Assembly: GCF_027158205.1 (NCBI RefSeq)
Contig: NZ_JAPVLU010000039.1
Span: forward strand, 1 to 64,000
Direction: 5' to 3'
Origin: Streptomyces sp. H39-S7
Lineage (GTDB): Bacteria > Actinomycetota > Actinomycetes > Streptomycetales > Streptomycetaceae
Length of the DNA stretch: 64,000 nucleotides
Under the pieces are notes generated by a model that saw nothing but the letters and a program-made list of their open reading frames with translations, was not told the DNA's origin and ran no database searches. The position numbers and the translations under genes are program-made. Positions 62,767-64,000 of the stretch are shown here, in pieces; the stretch's first letter is position 1, and each line of letters opens with the position of its first letter.

Positions 62767-63054
62767 TCAGGAGGCCAGGCGATACGACCGGAGGGCCAGC
62801 GGTTCGCCGTCGGTCACCAGGACGAGGTAACCGTCATCGGTGAGCCGTTGGAGGTTGCGGGCCACGACTTGCTCGCGAGCGCCGATGGCTTTAGCGGCCT
62901 GACGGGTCGTCGCCTCAGGGGGAGCAACTACGTGTGCAAGGACAGCGCTGTCGCGGTGATGGCCGCGTAGCAGTAGGTCCTTAGAGAGGAGACCGGCCGC
63001 ACAGACACACAAGCAGAGTCCGGTGGACAAAACGCCATGGTCCTCGCTTTGCAT
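62767..63054 (-). CDS. Small winged-helix DNA-binding protein, possibly truncated
   Basis: This frame of 95 residues from ATG 63054 has a good winged-helix C-terminal part: LRGHHRDSAVLAHVVAPPEA then TTRQAAKAIGAREQVVARNL, QRLTDDGYLVLV and a wing ending LRSYRLAS. The pattern resembles MarR-like or replication-control wHTH domains. The first about 25 residues (MQSEDHGVLSTGLCLCVCAA) look non-coding and no ribosome binding site is visible, so either the true start is internal or the gene is the remnant of a longer one. The reading frame stays open for another 192 codons upstream, but without protein-like composition. Likely role: regulator of the mobile element. Confidence 0.5.
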   Translation of the reverse strand: MQSEDHGVLSTGLCLCVCAAGLLSKDLLLRGHHRDSAVLAHVVAPPEATTRQAAKAIGAREQVVARNLQRLTDDGYLVLVTDGEPLALRSYRLAS

Positions 63055-63645
63055 GACGGTCCATGCGTTGACAGAGCCAAGGGCGAATGGGACTGGGGCG
63101 CCGAAGCGCAAGGATCGGAGTATGGGGTCAGACAGGTGGTCTCCCGGGTCCGGGCCTCCGACGAGGCAGGTGGGCGAAGGGGAAGACACAACCGATGGAC
63201 TTGCGCGCTGCCCGGAGACCCGCCCTTCCGCTGACCTGGTGTTTTCGGTGATGTTGTACGTTGACATGCTCCCGGAGGAGGTTCCAGTTCCTTGGGGCCC
63301 TTTCTCGTCTGCCGTTGGCGAATGCGCGGAAAGCACGGCCGCCGAACAGGCCCCATCAGGGCAGCGCTCAGGCGGTTGCCGACCTTTTCGGCCCGTTCGG
63401 GATGTGTGGCCGATGCTGTGCCGCCAGTGCCAGCCCCCGGCTCGCCTTCTAGCTGTCGCCCAGGATGTGATCGAGCTGGACGCGGGGCACAGGGATGCAG
63501 ATCCGCGTACTGCCCCCGGCCTCCATGCGTTCCAAGGTTCCCAGGACGGGCAGTGCGCGTTCAGCGCCGACGTCTCCGTCGGACCTCGGCGCCTCGTGCC
63601 AAGAGCAGGGCCTCGGTAGGCTCGCCGCACCCGACGGAGGTGAAA
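63055..63645. other. Gene-poor stretch inside the putative element
   Basis: These 591 bases contain several long open frames on both strands (for example 63023-63619 on the plus strand), but none has consistent codon choice, a ribosome binding site or recognisable protein features. A small hairpin CCGACG-TCTC-CGTCGG is at 63567-63582. Decayed sequence or regulatory DNA is likely. Confidence 0.5.
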
Positions 63646-64000
63646 GTGCGACGAGGCAACGACATGACCAGGTATCGGTACTGGTCGGAGCGCCAGATCC
63701 GTGCACTCGAACGCGACAACGGCCTCCGACTCGGACGCTCTTGGCGGATCGCAACGGCCGGCACGCCGGGCTCGATGTTCGGCATCCCACTTCCAGCGCT
63801 CGGGTTCCAGCGTTCAGAAGTTCGCGAGCGTAGCCGTCGGCAGGTGGCCGACCGGGTCACGGCGGCTTTGCGCGAGCAGACCGCCGTCACGTACGACGAG
63901 GAGTACCCCGTACTTTTCGCTAGAGGGCTGGGCAAGGTCGCATTCTCCGCTTTCACTGACGGGCCGGCCCGCGACAAAGGCGTGGTGCTCCACACTCGGA
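63646..64000 (+). CDS. Unknown protein, N-terminal part (runs off right edge)
   Basis: From GTG 63646, preceded by GGAGGTGAAA, a frame stays open to the end of the window, 118 codons. It reads VRRGNDMTRYRYWSERQIRA, LERDNGLRLGRSWRIATAGT, MFGIPLPALGFQRSEVRERS and, near the edge, EEYPVLFARGLGKVAFSAFT. An internal ATG at 63664 is an alternative start. The strong ribosome binding site, balanced composition and lack of low complexity support a real gene. I cannot assign a family with confidence; no membrane segment or catalytic motif is visible in this part. Confidence 0.65.
   Translation, partial: MRRGNDMTRYRYWSERQIRALERDNGLRLGRSWRIATAGTPGSMFGIPLPALGFQRSEVRERSRRQVADRVTAALREQTAVTYDEEYPVLFARGLGKVAFSAFTDGPARDKGVVLHTR

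Noticed and set aside
63023-63619. A 198-codon plus-strand frame in the element region
   Set aside because: Third-position base use is irregular, there is no ribosome binding site, and the translation has no recognisable features.

Overview
The window is high-GC actinobacterial chromosome, almost certainly Streptomyces or a close relative. Signs are GTG and TTG starts, 1-, 4- and 8-nt start/stop overlaps, a complete ethylmalonyl-CoA block (ccr, B12 mutase, MaoC, acyl-CoA dehydrogenase) beside psd/pssA, a PAS/GAF/SpoIIE phosphatase with an anti-sigma-type kinase domain, and a DasR-type operator. No rRNA, tRNA or CRISPR was seen. Every assignment comes from reading motifs by eye; no database search was possible.

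Layout: 0-3.2 kb holds the start of a family 2 glycosyltransferase, an OmpR-type two-component pair and a sugar epimerase with a Cys/His insert. 3.2-8.4 kb is a tightly overlapping four-gene peptidase operon (M55 D-aminopeptidase, M20, S9, S66 LD-carboxypeptidase) with a near-perfect DasR box in front. 8.4-18.6 kb has a methyltransferase, the phosphatase, a large membrane protein, a DHA2 exporter fused to three carboxypeptidase-regulatory-like repeats, an SRPBCC protein, a radical SAM protein preceded by a possible SOS box, and a HEAT-repeat protein. 18.9-27.1 kb is the ethylmalonyl-CoA block: a fused double 3-hydroxyacyl-CoA dehydrogenase, a TetR regulator, then ccr-mutase-MaoC-ACAD behind a 410-nt gap with two operator-like palindromes. 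psd-pssA follow and end at a strong terminator.

28.9-36 kb is housekeeping and accessory genes: glycerate kinase, GNAT, NUDIX, a GGT-like hydrolase, an SCP2 protein with tandem operators, a nucleotidyltransferase, a mycothiol-type isomerase and a sirtuin. 36-44.5 kb is a seven-gene leftward run for reductive pyrimidine breakdown: beta-ureidopropionase, aminotransferase, dihydropyrimidinase, an LLM oxidoreductase and an NCS1 permease, followed by an inositol-monophosphatase-like and an FAD protein. 44.7-53.6 kb is mixed: a Streptomyces-type protein of unknown role, a SecD-P1-only lipoprotein, a secreted gamma-glutamyltranspeptidase, a ZIP transporter, a secreted SGNH esterase and a secreted S15-like hydrolase. 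53.6-56.8 kb is a gluABCD-type amino-acid ABC transporter. 57-61.3 kb holds small conserved genes, exonuclease III, an MBL hydrolase and a PcaD-PcaC fusion.

From about 61.27 kb the character changes. A low-GC tyrosine integrase directly abuts the pcaDC start, followed by gene-poor DNA with one winged-helix reading frame, a perfect 13-bp hairpin and an unknown gene running off the right edge. This looks like the end of an integrated element.

Best leads: the DasR-box peptidase operon, which would link GlcN-6-P sensing to use of peptidoglycan stem peptides; the double dehydrogenase whose first half has lost catalytic Ser and Asn; the paired operators before ccr, together with the absence of an HpcH/CitE-type lyase from that operon; and the pyrimidine operon that lacks dihydropyrimidine dehydrogenase but carries an LLM enzyme.
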